From the NCBI RefSeq assembly GCF_030848495.1, contig NZ_JAVDDT010000002.1:310001-374000 (forward strand): a DNA stretch of 64,000 bases, given 5' to 3'. Below the pieces are notes generated by a model. That model was given only the letters and a program-made list of their open reading frames with translations, ran no database searches and was not told the DNA's origin. Made by a program: the position numbers and the translations under genes. Shown in pieces: positions 24,656-32,354 of the stretch (the stretch's first letter is position 1; each line of letters starts with the position of its first letter). This DNA is from Natronospira bacteriovora. Its GTDB lineage: Bacteria; Pseudomonadota; Gammaproteobacteria; Natronospirales; Natronospiraceae.

Positions 24656-25020
24656 TGTCCGGTGTGCTCCTGATCGTCGGCGGAGGACTCCCGGCTTGGC
24701 GAGACCACCAGGCCCTCGGGCGGGTCCAGCTGCACCGACCGTACCAGCAGGCCGATCAGCTCGATACGCCCGGGGAAGCGGGCGCTGCCATCGGTGGTGA
24801 ATTCGAAGCGGTAGCGCCGGCGCAGACGAATACCGCGAGGGCCTTGGCCGAGACCAAGGCCGGCGATGGCCACGGTCTGATCCAGCAGCTGCACCCCCAT
24901 CTGCCGGCAGGTGCGCTTGGCGACATCAATCGCCCGTTCCCGCGCCGCCAGATTGCTGCGCCAGATCCAGGCGATCAGGCCGAAGAGCATCAGAACCAGC
25001 AGGTATTTGGCTTCCAGCAT
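24652..25020 (-). CDS. DUF3301 small membrane-anchored protein
   Basis: A 122-residue protein with one N-terminal membrane segment (YLLVLMLFGLIAWIW) and a cytoplasmic part with ARERAIDVAKRTCRQMGVQLLDQTV and RRRYRFEFTTDGSARFPGRIEL. These are the marks of DUF3301, a gammaproteobacterial family without known function. It follows the diguanylate cyclase by 17 bases and overlaps the exporter gene by four bases. Confidence 0.85.
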   Translation of the reverse strand: MLEAKYLLVLMLFGLIAWIWRSNLAARERAIDVAKRTCRQMGVQLLDQTVAIAGLGLGQGPRGIRLRRRYRFEFTTDGSARFPGRIELIGLLVRSVQLDPPEGLVVSPSRESSADDQEHTGQ

Positions 25021-25037
25021 GGCGCGCGTGTTTCCCC

Positions 25038-26192
25038 TCAGTGGTCGATTTCGACCCGATTACGGCCTTTCTTCTTGGCCCGGTACAGGGCCTGGTCGGC
25101 CCGTTTCATTGCATCCTGCACGGTCTCGCCCGGGCGCGGCAGGGCCAGACCGAAACTGGCTGTGATTTTGATGCCCCGGCCACCGCCCTGTCCACGCTGG
25201 CGTTTATCCCGCGACTGGCCACGCAGATGAAAAGGGTGCTCGGCAATGGATTTCCGCAGCGAGTCCAGTCGTGCCTGCAGGCGTTTGATGTCGCGTCTTG
25301 GAAGCAGCAGGGTGAACTCCTCGCCGCCATAACGATAGGCCCGAAACCCACCGCCGGCCGCCGCCAGTCGATCCGCCACCCGGCGCAGGACCTGATCGCC
25401 TGCGTCGTGGCCGTAGCGGTCGTTGAAGCGCTTGAAATGATCCACATCCACCATGACCAGGGGGCTGTGCCGTTGGCGCAGGCGCAGCTCCAGGGCCCGG
25501 CGGTTGGGCAGGCCGGTCAACTCGTCGATGAAGGCCAGGCGCCAGGCATGGGCCAGCAGGCCCACCCAGATCAGCAGAATGGCGGCCCCGCCCAGGGTGA
25601 GCGCCTGTGCCCTGTCCGGTGTTCCCTGGCTGAGGGGCAACAGGATCAGCAGGCCCGCCAGAAAGACCGCCCGCATGGGTGTCGGCCGCCACAGCTGGAA
25701 GGCGGTAACGACCACCGCCATGACCAGTGACAACAGCAGAACCGGGTTCCAGACTAGGGTACCGCCGGTGTTGAACAGAGCCTGATCAAGCAGGGCCGGG
25801 GCGGGCAGGTCGCGCAGCCACATGGCCAGCAGGATGATCAGGAGACCGGCCACCGTGGCTGGCCCCGGGCCCAGCGGGCCACGCTCGGGCAGCAGGGCCA
25901 GGACCCCGAAGCCCGCGGTTGTCATCAATGCAGCCAGTGGCAGCAGGGCCTCCGCCCTGGCATCAAGATGGAAGGCGGCCAGGTAGTAGCTCAGCAGCAG
26001 GAGACAGACGGCGCCCACCCGCCATTGGCTGAACAGCAGGCCCAGCAGTACGGCGGCCACGGCAAGGCAGGCCAGCAGGGCTTCCCAGAAGCCCGGGCCG
26101 ATGCCCAGGCTATCGGCAATGACGGCCTGCCACAGCAGCAGCGGGGCGGGAATGAGCAGGGCAGGCAGCAGCGGGAAGAACAGACGGCGCAT
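25038..26192 (-). CDS. Membrane diguanylate cyclase (GGDEF domain)
   Basis: A 384-residue protein. Several hydrophobic segments fill about residues 5-215, followed by the GGDEF domain starting at DELTGLPNRRALE. The signature is intact as GGEEF in YRYGGEEFTLLLP, with VDVDHFKRFNDRYGHDAGDQ, so it should make cyclic di-GMP. The RxxD inhibitory site normally five residues before the signature is absent (GFRAYRYGGEEF), suggesting no product inhibition. A basic insert (GQSRDKRQRGQGGGR) interrupts the late part of the domain. It is the first gene of the operon with DUF3301, thrE-like and srkA. Confidence 0.92.
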   Translation of the reverse strand: MRRLFFPLLPALLIPAPLLLWQAVIADSLGIGPGFWEALLACLAVAAVLLGLLFSQWRVGAVCLLLLSYYLAAFHLDARAEALLPLAALMTTAGFGVLALLPERGPLGPGPATVAGLLIILLAMWLRDLPAPALLDQALFNTGGTLVWNPVLLLSLVMAVVVTAFQLWRPTPMRAVFLAGLLILLPLSQGTPDRAQALTLGGAAILLIWVGLLAHAWRLAFIDELTGLPNRRALELRLRQRHSPLVMVDVDHFKRFNDRYGHDAGDQVLRRVADRLAAAGGGFRAYRYGGEEFTLLLPRRDIKRLQARLDSLRKSIAEHPFHLRGQSRDKRQRGQGGGRGIKITASFGLALPRPGETVQDAMKRADQALYRAKKKGRNRVEIDH

Positions 26193-26342
26193 CAGGGATG
26201 GCTTGGTGACAAGATCATGAAGGCCCGTCTCTCCAGCCGGCTTCGGGGTGGGTTAGAGCCTTATGCTACCGGCCATGGGCCTGATCCGGCAACGACAGCG
26301 GAATTTTATGGGCGAATGGCAGTCACAGAAGGGCGGAAATGC

Positions 26343-26348
26343 TATACT
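26343..26348 (+). promoter_or_regulatory. Extended -10 promoter of typA
   Basis: TATACT preceded by TGC, about 44 bases before the typA start codon; the -35 region is weak. It is the same ten-base context (ATGCTATACT) as the HD-GYP promoter. Confidence 0.55.
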
Positions 26349-26391
26349 CCCGCGTCTTTTTTCCTTAGATCCCACCGCCGGTGAATTTCCT

Positions 26392-28206
26392 GTGATTGAT
26401 AAGCTTAGAAACGTGGCCATCGTCGCGCATGTCGACCATGGCAAGACCACGCTCGTGGATCGCCTCCTGCAACAGTCCGGAACCCTGGAAAGGGCCGAGA
26501 CCCTGCCGGACCGTGCCATGGACTCCAATGACCTGGAGCGCGAGCGCGGGATTACCATCCTGTCCAAGAACACCGCCATCGAGTGGCGGGATTACCGCAT
26601 CAACATCGTGGATACCCCTGGCCACGCCGACTTCGGCGGTGAGGTGGAGCGTGTGCTTTCCATGGTGGATGCCTTCGTGCTGCTGGTGGACGCCGTGGAC
26701 GGTCCCATGCCCCAGACCCGTTTCGTCTGCCAGAAGGCCTTCGAGCACGGTCTCAAGCCCATTGTGGTGATCAACAAGATCGACCGCCCCGGGGCGCGGC
26801 CCGACTGGGTGCTGGATCAGACCTTCGATCTGCTCGACCACCTGGGCGCCAACGAAGACCAGCTGGACTTCCCGGTGGTGTACGCCTCGGCCCTGAATGG
26901 CTGGGCCGCCATGGAGCCGACCGAAAGCGAGAACATGGACGCCCTGTTCCAGACTATTGTCGATGCCTGTCCGCCCCCGGCGGTGAACCCGGACGCCCCG
27001 CTGCAGTTGCAGGTCACTTCCCTGGATTACTCCAGCTATCTCGGCGCCATTGCCATTGGCCGTATTCGCCAGGGCACCCTGCGCAAGAACGCCCAGGTGG
27101 TGGTGATTGACCGCGATGGCAAGCAGCGTCGTGAAAAGGTGACGAACGTCTTTGGTTTCCTGGGTCTTGAGCGCGTGGAAGTGGATGCCGCCTCGGCCGG
27201 GGATATCGTGGCCTTTGCCGGCATCGAGTTTCCGCGGGTCTCCGACACCGTCTGTGATCCCGAGAAGCCGGAAGCCATGCCGGCCCTGACCGTGGATGAG
27301 CCCACGATCTCCATGACCTTCGAGATCAACACCTCACCGTTTGCCGGCAAGGAAGGCAAGTACGTGACCAGCCGCCAGGTTCGTGAGCGGCTGAGCCGGG
27401 AAACCATCCACAACGTGGCCCTGCGGGTGGAAGACACCGATGACGCTGACCGCTTCAAGGTCTCCGGCCGCGGTGAGCTGCATCTCTCCATCCTGCTGGA
27501 GAACATGCGCCGTGAAGGTTATGAACTGGCGGTCTCGCGCCCGGAAGTGATCGTGCGCGAAATTGATGGCCAGCGCATGGAGCCGTGGGAACTGCTCACG
27601 GTGGACCTGGATGAAGCCTCCCAGGGTGCCGTGATGGAAGCCCTCGGTGAGCGCGGCGGCCAGCTGGAAAACATGAGCCCCGACGGCAAGGGCCGTGTGC
27701 GTCTGGATTACCGCATCCCGGCTCGTGGCCTGATCGGCTTCCAGACCGATTTCCGGACCCTGACGTCGGGCACCGGCATCATGCACCATGTCTTCGACAA
27801 GTACGGCCCGCTGAGCAGCGCCAGCCTGGGTGCCCGTCGCAACGGTGCCATCATCTCCAACAGCCAGGGCAAGGCCGTGGGTTTCGCCCTGTTCAATCTG
27901 CAGGAGCGCGGCAAGCTGTTCGTGTCACCGGGTGACCCGGTGTATGAAGGGCAGGTGATTGGCATTCACAGCCGTGACAATGACCTCACGGTGAATCCCC
28001 AGAAGGCCAAGCAGCTGACCAACGTGCGTGCGTCCGGCAAGGACGACGCCATCCAGCTGACCCCGCCCATCAAGCTCACGCTGGAACAGGCGCTGGAATT
28101 CATCAACGACGATGAGCTGATCGAGGTGACCCCGGAAAGCCTGCGCGTGCGCAAGCGGCATCTGACGGAGTCCGACCGCAAGCGCGTGTCCCGCCAGTCT
28201 GCCTGA
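26392..28206 (+). CDS. typA: Ribosome-associated GTPase TypA/BipA
   Basis: A 604-residue translational GTPase. G1 is AHVDHGKTT, the effector region RERGIT, G3 [12 protein letters not shown] and G4 NKIDR, followed by EF-G-like domains III and V and the BipA-specific C-terminal domain ([27 protein letters not shown]). BipA binds the ribosome and aids 50S assembly and growth under cold or stress. A GTG start at 26392 ([13 protein letters not shown]) fits the family; the open frame upstream runs over the promoter. A 13-base stem-loop follows the stop. Confidence 0.96.
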   Translation: MIDKLRNVAIVAHVDHGKTTLVDRLLQQSGTLERAETLPDRAMDSNDLERERGITILSKNTAIEWRDYRINIVDTPGHADFGGEVERVLSMVDAFVLLVDAVDGPMPQTRFVCQKAFEHGLKPIVVINKIDRPGARPDWVLDQTFDLLDHLGANEDQLDFPVVYASALNGWAAMEPTESENMDALFQTIVDACPPPAVNPDAPLQLQVTSLDYSSYLGAIAIGRIRQGTLRKNAQVVVIDRDGKQRREKVTNVFGFLGLERVEVDAASAGDIVAFAGIEFPRVSDTVCDPEKPEAMPALTVDEPTISMTFEINTSPFAGKEGKYVTSRQVRERLSRETIHNVALRVEDTDDADRFKVSGRGELHLSILLENMRREGYELAVSRPEVIVREIDGQRMEPWELLTVDLDEASQGAVMEALGERGGQLENMSPDGKGRVRLDYRIPARGLIGFQTDFRTLTSGTGIMHHVFDKYGPLSSASLGARRNGAIISNSQGKAVGFALFNLQERGKLFVSPGDPVYEGQVIGIHSRDNDLTVNPQKAKQLTNVRASGKDDAIQLTPPIKLTLEQALEFINDDELIEVTPESLRVRKRHLTESDRKRVSRQSA

Positions 28207-28216
28207 ATCCCTGTTT

Positions 28217-28250
28217 CCGCGGGTGTGAGCGACTTGCCTCACACCCGCGG
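28217..28250. terminator. Strong stem-loop between typA and dusA
   Basis: A perfect 13-base stem (28217-28229 with 28238-28250) around an eight-base loop. No T-run follows, so termination may be partial or the element may protect mRNA ends. Confidence 0.55.
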
Positions 28251-28290
28251 GGCCGCTAGCCTGAGTTCAATTCCCTGCCGGTTCCGTCTC

Positions 28291-29283
28291 ATGAGCCATT
28301 CGATTCCGCTCAATCGCCGACTCTCCGTTGCGCCGATGATGGATTGGACGGATCGGCATTTCCGCTATTTTCTGCGGCTCATCTCCAGCCAGACCCTGCT
28401 GTATACCGAAATGGTCCACGCCCGAGCCATCGTGCACGGTGAGCGTGAGCGCCTGATCGGTTTTTCCCCTGAAGAACACCCCGTCGCCCTGCAGCTGGGC
28501 GGCTCCGATCCGGCCGTGCTGGCCGAGGCGGCCGCCATTGGGGAGCAGTGGGGCTATGACGAGATCAACCTCAACGTGGGCTGCCCCAGTGACCGGGTAC
28601 AGGCCGGCCGTTTCGGCGCCTGCCTGATGCTGGAGCCACAGACTGTGGCTGACTGCGTCTCCGCCATGCAGAGCGCGGTGTCCATTCCGGTCACGGTCAA
28701 ATGTCGCATCGGCGTGGACGATCAAGACAGCGAGGCAGAGCTGCACGCGTTTCTCGCCACCGTCATCGAGGCGGGTTGTCAAAGCTTTGCCCTGCATGCT
28801 CGCAAGGCCTGGCTGAATGGTCTGAGCCCGAAGCAGAATCGCGAGATCCCGCCGCTGGATTACGCCATGGCCGGGCGCATGGTCGAGGCCTTCCCGGGGG
28901 TGGAGTTCATCGTGAATGGTGGGATACGCACGCTGGAAGAGAGCGAGCGTTTTCTGGACACCTTCCACGGGGTGATGATCGGGCGTGAGGCCTGTTCCAA
29001 TCCCTGGCTGCTGGCGGCGGTGGATCAACGCATCTTCGGCCAGCATACGGCGCCGGAAAGTCGCCATGCAGTCGCGGAGGCCTATGCGGCCTATTGTGAA
29101 CGCATGGGGGCGCAGGGGGTGCCGAAGAGTGTTCTGCTGCGCAACATCCACGGCCTGTTTCAGGGCATCCCCGGTGCCCGCCAGTGGCGCCGCAGTCTGT
29201 CCGAGCCCATGGCCACGGACCTCGCCCCGGAGACCATCATCCGACGTGCTCTGGAAGCGGTGCCCTTAGTCGACGCGGCTTGA
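28291..29283 (+). CDS. dusA: tRNA-dihydrouridine(20/20a) synthase DusA
   Basis: A 330-residue FMN enzyme that reduces uridines 20/20a in the tRNA D-loop. Family marks include VAPMMDWTDRHFRYFLR at the start, EHPVALQLGGSDP, YDEINLNVGCPSDRVQ with the catalytic cysteine, and VTVKCRIGVDDQDS. The pattern matches DusA rather than DusB or DusC. The ATG at 28291 gives the usual start; upstream in-frame codons overlap the stem-loop. It is followed by 572 bases of noncoding repeat DNA. Confidence 0.95.
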   Translation: MSHSIPLNRRLSVAPMMDWTDRHFRYFLRLISSQTLLYTEMVHARAIVHGERERLIGFSPEEHPVALQLGGSDPAVLAEAAAIGEQWGYDEINLNVGCPSDRVQAGRFGACLMLEPQTVADCVSAMQSAVSIPVTVKCRIGVDDQDSEAELHAFLATVIEAGCQSFALHARKAWLNGLSPKQNREIPPLDYAMAGRMVEAFPGVEFIVNGGIRTLEESERFLDTFHGVMIGREACSNPWLLAAVDQRIFGQHTAPESRHAVAEAYAAYCERMGAQGVPKSVLLRNIHGLFQGIPGARQWRRSLSEPMATDLAPETIIRRALEAVPLVDAA

Positions 29284-29359
29284 GGCTCGGCGGAGCTTTT
29301 CTCAATTCGGCTTCGTTGAGGCTTGGCCCCTTCGAAGTCGGTGACGGGGGGCGCGTTCC

Positions 29360-29471
29360 GGTCCTGTATCGGGTGGGCTTGCTCAGGGACGCCGTGAATC
29401 CATCCCTGGAGGCTCTGGTCGCGACATCCATGTCGCTCACAGCCCTGAGCAAGCCCACCCGATACAGGACC
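29360..29471. repeat. Large hairpin element A (29-bp perfect stem, 54-nt loop)
   Basis: Arms 29360-29388 and 29443-29471 are perfectly complementary over 29 bases. The loop carries a small internal hairpin GCGACA-TCCA-TGTCGC. The loop is nearly identical to that of element B in inverted orientation, but the arm sequences differ. Confidence 0.92.
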
Positions 29472-29478
29472 TCCTCTA

Positions 29479-29595
29479 GGGGGTGTCACCTCGCCTGTGC
29501 CAACTGAGCGTTGTGTTCAGGCGGCTATGCAAGCGGTTTTTTCAAGTTGAAGCCTGAACTTTCCTTTCTGCAGGCACTGCGAAGGTGACACCCCC
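29479..29595. repeat. MITE-like 117-bp core with terminal inverted repeats
   Basis: Ends GGGGGTGTCACCT and AGGTGACACCCCC are perfect 13-base inverted repeats, extended imperfectly to GTGCC/GGCAC. The interior holds another inverted pair and no ORF. No clear target duplication is seen, so the mobile-element reading is tentative. Confidence 0.45.
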
Positions 29596-29603
29596 CAACA
29601 TTA

Positions 29604-29716
29604 GGCCTGGGGTCAGTCGGGGGCTTTGCAGGGCTGTGAGCGACAGGACGTCGCGACCAGAGCCTCCATGGACGGATTTACGGCGTCCCTGCAAAGCCCC
29701 CGACTGACCCCAGGCC
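29604..29716. repeat. Large hairpin element B (30-bp perfect stem, 53-nt loop)
   Basis: Arms 29604-29633 and 29687-29716 are perfectly complementary over 30 bases. The reverse complement of the loop matches loop A with about five differences in 54, while the stems differ at many positions yet each remains fully paired. Confidence 0.92.
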
Positions 29717-29797
29717 GGGACACCCCGTCACCGACTTCGAAGGGTCCAGTGCCAATTCGAAGCCATAAACCGCCACCGACTTCGAAGCCCCAAAACC

Positions 29798-29832
29798 AAA
29801 AAAGCACCGAATGGAGACCATCCGGTGCTTTC
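29798..29832 (-). terminator. Terminator of the M28 peptidase gene
   Basis: On the minus strand AAAGCACCGGATGG pairs imperfectly with CCATTCGGTGCTTT around a short loop, followed by a run of T residues. It lies about 25 bases past the peptidase stop. Confidence 0.75.
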
Positions 29833-29855
29833 ACGTTATCTGACTGGCAAAAGGG

Positions 29856-31286
29856 TCAGTCGTCTTCAGGCGTAGGCCGCAGCGCCACATCCATGTTGGC
29901 CGCCATCCAGGTCAGCGCCGCATACACCGCCACATTCTGTCGCAGCTGCTCCGGATCCACCTTGGCCAACGTGTCATTGATCGTGTGATGGATATCGAAG
30001 TAGGGGGCCGCATCCTGCAACGGATCCAGCACCGGCATGCCGGCCTCACGCAGGGGAATGAAATCGGGAATGCCGTAACCCTCGTTCGTGCCCATCTCCA
30101 CGCCCAGCGGCTCGATCAGCTGGTGCAGGGCTCGGGCCACCGGCATGGCGTCCTCGTTGATGACGGTGTCGAAACGCCACACGGCGAAGGCACCCAGGTC
30201 GGCGCCGATGCCCACGTAATGCTCATCCAGGCGGTTGCGACGATTCTCCGCGTAGGTGCGGGCACCCGAGAGGCCGAACTCCTCGTTGGCGAACAGCACC
30301 ACCCGGAGAGTGCGTTTCGGCTGTTCGTCCATCTGGCTGATCATGTGTGCCACGGACGTGACGATGCCCACGCAGGCAGCGGCGTCGTGAGCCCCGGGGG
30401 TGATGTCCCAGGAATCCAGGTGGGCGCCGAGCAGCACCACGCCGGCGTCCGGGTCACTGCCGGGGATTTCACCGATGACATTGGCGGACTTGGTGGGCTC
30501 CAGCATGCGCGAGGTGAGGCGCAGCTTCATGGTCACCGGGCGGCCGGTGGCGACCTGGCGTTCCAGCAGGTCGGCGTCCGGATTGGACAGGGCGGCGGCC
30601 GGGATGCGCTTGACGTCATCCGGGAAGCGGGTGCCGCCGGTGTGGGCCACACGTTCGTCGGAGCTGCCGATGGAGCGGATCACTGCGGCCACGGCACCCA
30701 TTTCGGAAGCCACCGCGGGGCCGGTGGTACGGTTGCCCACGGCACCCACATAGCCGCTGGCGTCACGGGTGCGTTCCATCCGCTGGCTGAAGAAGACGAT
30801 ATGCCCTTCCACTTGTGAACGGCTCAGGGAACGCAGTTCCTCTACGTCGTAGACCTGGCGCACCGGCGCTTCGATGCCTTCATCAGGCGTGCCGATGCTG
30901 CCACCCAGGGCCACGGCCACCAGATCCTGGGGGTAGGGAGCGGTGATTTCCACATTGATGTCACCGCGCACCCAGCGGGGCACTTCCACTTCTTCGGCCT
31001 GGATATTCTGAAAGCCCAGTTCACGCATGCGAGTCAGCGCCCAGCTGACCGCGGCCCGGTCGCCATCGGTACCGGCAAAGCGAGGCCCCACTTCCGTTAG
31101 CAGACCTTCGGTGAGATCCCAGGCCAGGTCGCTCTCCAGGGCGGTCTGCTTGAGCTGGCGGGCGGTTTCCAGCATGTCTTCCGGCAGTTGAGCCACCTCG
31201 TCTTCGGCGTGCAGAAGCGGGGCGCTCAACAGGAGGGGCGAGGCGAGGAGACTAAGAAGGGCAGTTCGAAATGGCGCGGGCGTCAT
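29856..31286 (-). CDS. Secreted M28-family metallopeptidase
   Basis: A 476-residue exported aminopeptidase-like protein. The signal peptide ends near LLHA at residue 27. The M28 metal ligands are visible: His289 (GAHLDSW), Asp301 (GAHDAAA, usually GAxDDGAG), Glu335/Glu336 (FANEEFGLSG), Asp363 (GADLGAF) and His433/434 (FDIHHTINDT). A PA-like insert lies between about residues 110 and 265. The second metal-bridging motif has Ala-Ala-Ala in place of the usual Asp-Gly-Ala, but the metal aspartate is kept. It likely digests extracellular peptides. It is monocistronic with its own terminator. Confidence 0.9.
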   Translation of the reverse strand: MTPAPFRTALLSLLASPLLLSAPLLHAEDEVAQLPEDMLETARQLKQTALESDLAWDLTEGLLTEVGPRFAGTDGDRAAVSWALTRMRELGFQNIQAEEVEVPRWVRGDINVEITAPYPQDLVAVALGGSIGTPDEGIEAPVRQVYDVEELRSLSRSQVEGHIVFFSQRMERTRDASGYVGAVGNRTTGPAVASEMGAVAAVIRSIGSSDERVAHTGGTRFPDDVKRIPAAALSNPDADLLERQVATGRPVTMKLRLTSRMLEPTKSANVIGEIPGSDPDAGVVLLGAHLDSWDITPGAHDAAACVGIVTSVAHMISQMDEQPKRTLRVVLFANEEFGLSGARTYAENRRNRLDEHYVGIGADLGAFAVWRFDTVINEDAMPVARALHQLIEPLGVEMGTNEGYGIPDFIPLREAGMPVLDPLQDAAPYFDIHHTINDTLAKVDPEQLRQNVAVYAALTWMAANMDVALRPTPEDD

Positions 31287-31447
31287 GGCTCGGCTCCGTC
31301 AGGGTGAATCCATGCAAAGACCCGCAATCTTACCGGATGCGCCGCCGGATTGCCGAGGGGCGGGGGATCGCGGCCTGATGGATGGGGTACAATGCGCCGG
31401 CCCCGTCGGGTACAGGGGTATCCATTAGTCAGTGTGAAAAGGGAATC

Positions 31448-32275
31448 ATGATGGCCAAGCCGAAGAAGCGCCAGAAATCGCCGACCGAAGCCAGCCGGGC
31501 CGATCGCCATGTGCTGTATGAGCAATCGGTGCAGGAGCCGGAAGCGGAGATGGACTTTGTGGAAAGCGTGTTCACGGACATGCGCGGTCGGGCGCCGATC
31601 ACCATCCGCGAGGATTTCTGCGGAACGGCCTATTCTTCGTCCCACTGGGTGCAGCGTAAACCGGAACACCGGGCCTTTGCCGTGGATATCGATGCGGACG
31701 TGCTGGCCTGGGGGCGGGATAACCATGTCGCCTCATTGACGGCCGATCAGCAGGCGCGCATCACCCTGATCGAAGGGGATGTGAAGACCGTGAAGACCGA
31801 GAAGGTCGATGCCCTGCTGGCCATGAATTTCAGCTACTACCTGTTCAAGACCCGCGAAGGCCTGCGCGATTATTTCCGCCGCGCCCGCGAGAACCTGGTG
31901 GACGATGGGGTGCTGTTCCTGGATGCCTTCGGCGGTTATGACGCCTTCCGCGAGCTGGAGGAAGAGCGGGAATGCGACGGTTTCGACTACATCTGGGATC
32001 AGGCCACCTACGACCCCATCACGGGTGACATGACCTGCCATATCCATTTTGCCTTTGAGGATGGCTCGGAGCTGCGCGAGGCCTTTACTTACCATTGGCG
32101 TCTTTGGACGCTCCCCGAGATCCAGGAAATCCTCAAGGAAGCCGGCTTCCGTGATGTGACCGTCTATTGGGAAGGCACTGACGAGGAAACCGGCGAGGGT
32201 GACGGTGAATTCACTGCGGCCGAGCAGGGTGAGGCCGATGCGGGCTGGATCTGCTACGTGGTGGCCGAACGCTGA
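31448..32275 (+). CDS. Class I SAM-dependent methyltransferase, unknown substrate
   Basis: A 275-residue protein. It has a lysine-rich start (MMAKPKKRQKS) and a methyltransferase core: REDFCGTAYSS near motif I, AFAVDIDADVLAWG (acidic loop), VDALLAMNFSYYLFKTREGLRDYF (post-I/II) and DGVLFLDAFGGYD (III). The C-terminal half is very acidic. The pattern DFCGTA resembles a conserved group of uncharacterised bacterial methyltransferases. The ATG at 31448 is preceded by AAGGGA, and a TACAAT -10-like box lies at 31388. It is convergent with the kinase-like gene. Confidence 0.8.
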   Translation: MMAKPKKRQKSPTEASRADRHVLYEQSVQEPEAEMDFVESVFTDMRGRAPITIREDFCGTAYSSSHWVQRKPEHRAFAVDIDADVLAWGRDNHVASLTADQQARITLIEGDVKTVKTEKVDALLAMNFSYYLFKTREGLRDYFRRARENLVDDGVLFLDAFGGYDAFRELEEERECDGFDYIWDQATYDPITGDMTCHIHFAFEDGSELREAFTYHWRLWTLPEIQEILKEAGFRDVTVYWEGTDEETGEGDGEFTAAEQGEADAGWICYVVAER

Positions 32276-32328
32276 ATACGTCCTGTCAGGTAAGCGCCCA
32301 CCGACTGGCGTTTCCCGGAAGACAGCCT

Positions 32329-32354
32329 GCGGCCGGGGATCATTCCCCGGCCGC
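32329..32354. terminator. GC-rich hairpin spanning the kinase-like stop codon
   Basis: GCGGCCGGGG and CCCCGGCCGC form a perfect ten-base stem with loop ATCATT; the kinase-gene stop codon lies in the loop. No T-run follows on either strand. Confidence 0.5.

Larger units (their letters stand above)
29328..29791. repeat. Nested inverted-repeat block symmetric about 29537
   Basis: Four layers of inverted repeats share one centre. The outer pair is a perfect 22-base repeat at 29328-29349 and 29723-29744 (contains TTCGAAGTCGGTGACGG). Inside are two related large hairpin elements, then a 13-base pair (29479-29491 and 29583-29595, GGGGGTGTCACCT), then GTTCAGGC/GCCTGAAC (29515-29522 and 29552-29559). 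A third partial copy of the outer repeat (CACCGACTTCGAAG) lies at 29774-29787. No credible gene occupies 29284-29855. Confidence 0.9.

Noticed and set aside
29284-29855. Possible CRISPR or protein-coding content in the repeat block
   Set aside because: Repeats are inverted and nested, not regularly spaced direct repeats; open frames there contain only repeat sequence.
31283-31726. Minus-strand open frame upstream of the M28 gene
   Set aside because: It overlaps the coding start of the plus-strand methyltransferase and has no family similarity.
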